Of a stretch of 6,909 nucleotides of DNA, positions 4,687 through 6,909 are shown piece by piece. Positions within the stretch are counted from its first letter, which is position 1, and the number at the start of each line of letters is the position of its first letter. This DNA is from Candidatus Nitrosopumilus sp. Lineage in GTDB: Archaea; Thermoproteota; Nitrososphaeria; Nitrososphaerales; Nitrosopumilaceae. Where the stretch lies: contig JAOUNZ010000052.1 of the NCBI GenBank assembly GCA_029880665.1, positions 1 to 6,909 of the forward strand, given 5' to 3'. The notes under the pieces are model-generated. The model made no database searches, had not been told where the DNA came from, and was given only the letters and a program-made list of their open reading frames with translations. The position numbers and the translations under genes were made by a program.

Positions 4687-6909
4687 CTATTGATTGCTCC
4701 TCAAAACATTCAGTGCAGAGCCATTTTTGAACCATTCAATCTGAGATTTATTGTATGAATGATTTAACATAATTTCATCTTTATTTCCATTTGCATGTGA
4801 GAGAATACATTTAACTTTCATATTTGGTTCTAATTTGTTTAGATCTATAAGACTGATTTTGTCGTCTTCAAGAATTTTATCATAATCGTTTGGGTTACTA
4901 AAGGTCAATGCTAAGATACCTTGCTTTTTTAGATTTGTTTCATGTATTCTAGCTAGACTTTTTGTAATAACTGCTGCACATCCTAAATATCGAGGAGACA
5001 TTGCAGCATGTTCTCTGCTGCTGCCTTCACCATAATTATTGTCACCCACAATCACCCATCTCATTTGTTTTTCTTTATACTGTCTTGCAATATTTGAAAA
5101 TGTTTCAAGTTGGTTATTGAGAATGTTTTTACCCTTACCTACTTCATCATTAAACGCATTAACTGCTCCTAAAAGCATGTTATCACTCAAATTATCTAAA
5201 TGACCTCTAAGGGATAACCACGCACCAGCAGGAGAGATATGATCAGTAGTACATTTTCCTTTGGCTTTAACTAGTATTGGTAAATCAACAAAGTCTTTGC
5301 CATCCCATTTTGAAAAAGGTTCTAAAAGTTGTAGTCTCCTACTGTTAGGATCAATAATTACTTCATTATTGGAATCTTCAGGAGGGGTAATGAAGATTCC
5401 TTCAGGGATCATAAATCCATTTTCAGGAACTTCTGGTGCAGGTTTTGGTGGGTCTAGTTTGAATTTTGTTCCATCTGAAGCTGTAAGTTCGTCTTTTAAT
5501 GGATTAAAAGATAATTTTCCTCCTAAAGCTAATGCAATAATCATCTCAGGGCTACCAATAAAATTCAGAGTACTTCGATGACCATCATTACGTCCTGGAA
5601 AATTTCTGTTAAAGGTAGTAACGATTGTATTTTTTTCGTCATTTTCTAATTCAGGTCTATTCCATTGTCCAATGCAAGGTCCACATGCATTTGCCAGAAC
5701 AGTTGCACCTATCTCTTTAAGATAATTCATTTGACCATCTCTTTCTATGGTTCCACGAATTTGTTCAGAGCCAGGTGTAATTAACAAGGGGATTTTAGAT
5801 TTGATTCCTTTTTCTTTTGCTTGTTGAGCAATACTTGCAACTCTAGACATGTCTTCATAAGATGAATTGGTACAACTTCCAATCAATGCGACAGATATTG
5901 AATCAATATAATCATTTGATTTTACATCTTCACCTAATTTTGAAATTGTTCTTGCTAAATCAGGAGTGTGAGGACCAACAATATGAGGTTCTAATGTAGA
6001 TAGATCGATTTCGATCACTTTATCAAAGAAGATTTCAGGATTTGATTCGATTTCAGGATCAGCTACAAGTAATTCTTTGTTTTGATTTGCTAGTTCAGCA
6101 ATTTTTTCTCTGTTTGTGTATTTAAGATAAGTTTCCATTCTTTCATCATATGGGAAAATTGAACAAGTTGCACCTATTTCTGCCCCCATATTGGTAATTG
6201 TGGCTTTTCCGGTACAACTGATAGATTTTGTTCCAGGACCAAAATATTCCACAATAGAATTAGTTCCTCCAGAAACCGTTAATTCTTCTGCAACTTTTAA
6301 TATGATATCTTTAGGTGCTGTCCATCCATTTAGTTCTCCAGTTAATTTAACACCAATTTTTTTTGGATAAAGTAATTCCCAAGGAAGTCCAGCCATAGTT
6401 TCAGCTGCATCCAACCCACCCACACCAACTGCAATCATTCCCAATCCACCAGCATTAGGAGTGTGAGAATCCGTACCTATCATCAGACCTCCTGGAAATG
6501 CATAATTTTCAAGAACCACTTGATGAATGATTCCAGCTCCGGGTTTCCAAAAACCACATCCATGTTTTGCAGCTGCAGATTGCAGGAATTTGAAAACCTC
6601 GCTATTTTCATCAAGAGAAACCTTCATGTCAACATCACCTTGAACTTCAGCTCTAATCAGATGATCACAATGAACAGTTGTAGGTAATGCTGATTGTTCA
6701 AGCCCAGCTTGCATAAACTGAAGCATCACCATTTGACCCGTTACGTCTTGTAATGCAACTCTGTCAGGTTTAAGAAAAACATAATCTTTGCCACCAGTAA
6801 GAGTTTCGTTAGGAATTTCATAAAGATGCCCAGATAAAATTTTCTCAGTAAGCGTAAGTGGTCTTCCAATAACGTTTCTATATTTTACAATGTTCTCTTT
6901 AATTTTTGA
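4687..6909 (-). CDS. acn: Aconitate hydratase, mitochondrial-like type (N-terminus cut by window end)
   Basis: This [4Fe-4S] enzyme interconverts citrate and isocitrate in the TCA cycle and so feeds 2-oxoglutarate synthesis. The frame stays open to base 6909, adding 59 residues before the ATG at 6732, which lies inside a conserved RVALQDVTGQM stretch and is not the start. Of about 750 residues typical for this type, 740 are visible. Numbered from the first visible residue: LTEKILSGHL near 20-29, IGTDSHTPNAGG at 144-155, GSCTNSSYED with cluster Cys346, NACGPCIGQW with Cys409 and Cys412, KCTTDHISPAG at 552-562, and GEGSSREHA at 627-635, which carries the catalytic serine. All three cluster cysteines and the swivelling C-terminal domain are present. 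Sequence and length resemble mitochondrial aconitase more than the ~890-residue AcnA/IRP1 or AcnB forms. The tRNA-Trp gene is convergent 11 bp away. Confidence 0.96.
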   Translation of the reverse strand, partial: SKIKENIVKYRNVIGRPLTLTEKILSGHLYEIPNETLTGGKDYVFLKPDRVALQDVTGQMVMLQFMQAGLEQSALPTTVHCDHLIRAEVQGDVDMKVSLDENSEVFKFLQSAAAKHGCGFWKPGAGIIHQVVLENYAFPGGLMIGTDSHTPNAGGLGMIAVGVGGLDAAETMAGLPWELLYPKKIGVKLTGELNGWTAPKDIILKVAEELTVSGGTNSIVEYFGPGTKSISCTGKATITNMGAEIGATCSIFPYDERMETYLKYTNREKIAELANQNKELLVADPEIESNPEIFFDKVIEIDLSTLEPHIVGPHTPDLARTISKLGEDVKSNDYIDSISVALIGSCTNSSYEDMSRVASIAQQAKEKGIKSKIPLLITPGSEQIRGTIERDGQMNYLKEIGATVLANACGPCIGQWNRPELENDEKNTIVTTFNRNFPGRNDGHRSTLNFIGSPEMIIALALGGKLSFNPLKDELTASDGTKFKLDPPKPAPEVPENGFMIPEGIFITPPEDSNNEVIIDPNSRRLQLLEPFSKWDGKDFVDLPILVKAKGKCTTDHISPAGAWLSLRGHLDNLSDNMLLGAVNAFNDEVGKGKNILNNQLETFSNIARQYKEKQMRWVIVGDNNYGEGSSREHAAMSPRYLGCAAVITKSLARIHETNLKKQGILALTFSNPNDYDKILEDDKISLIDLNKLEPNMKVKCILSHANGNKDEIMLNHSYNKSQIEWFKNGSALNVLRSNQ

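Noticed and set aside
5261..5581. Plus-strand 106-residue open frame opposite aconitase.
   Set aside because: It is a shadow of a strongly conserved gene.

Overview
The window looks like chromosomal DNA from an AT-rich archaeon, most likely a Nitrososphaerota (Thaumarchaeota) member close to the Nitrosopumilus group. Four things point there: a tRNA-Trp interrupted by two introns with bulge-helix-bulge splice geometry, an archaeal-type valyl-tRNA synthetase end, a secreted protein carrying the WIKNNAGWWA-type repeat common in thaumarchaeal exported proteins, and a mitochondrial-like aconitase. Upstream regions show little Shine-Dalgarno signal and TATA-like boxes about 28 nt before start codons, which fits leaderless archaeal mRNAs. 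The assignment is by recognition only; no search was run.

Layout: (1) 3-524 (+), C-terminal end of valyl-tRNA synthetase, cut by the window start. (2) 533-2223 (-), a two-gene unit with 2 bp between the genes. The upstream gene encodes a secreted coiled-coil protein of unknown function, and the downstream gene a secreted protein ending in two copies of a tryptophan-rich domain duplicated without a single base change over 86 bp. (3) 2288-3870 (-), the pdxS-pdxT pair with ATGA overlap, encoding the two subunits of glutamine-dependent pyridoxal 5'-phosphate synthase. (4) 3901-4433 (-), a membrane-anchored hypothetical protein broken by a frameshift near its middle. (5) 4522-4675 (+), tRNA-Trp(CCA) with a 27-nt intron inside the anticodon stem and a 53-nt intron at the usual 37/38 site. 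(6) 4687-6909 (-), aconitate hydratase, missing only its extreme N-terminus at the window end.

Most of this is housekeeping: aminoacyl-tRNA synthesis, vitamin B6 synthesis, TCA-cycle carbon flow and a tRNA. The genes are packed tightly, with convergent 3' ends only 8 and 11 bp apart. No mobile element, CRISPR array or defence system is visible. The points most worth a second look are the doubly interrupted tRNA-Trp, whose second intron contains a perfect 8-nt complement of the anticodon loop and box C/D-like words; the frameshifted membrane protein; and the exact internal duplication in the secreted repeat protein.
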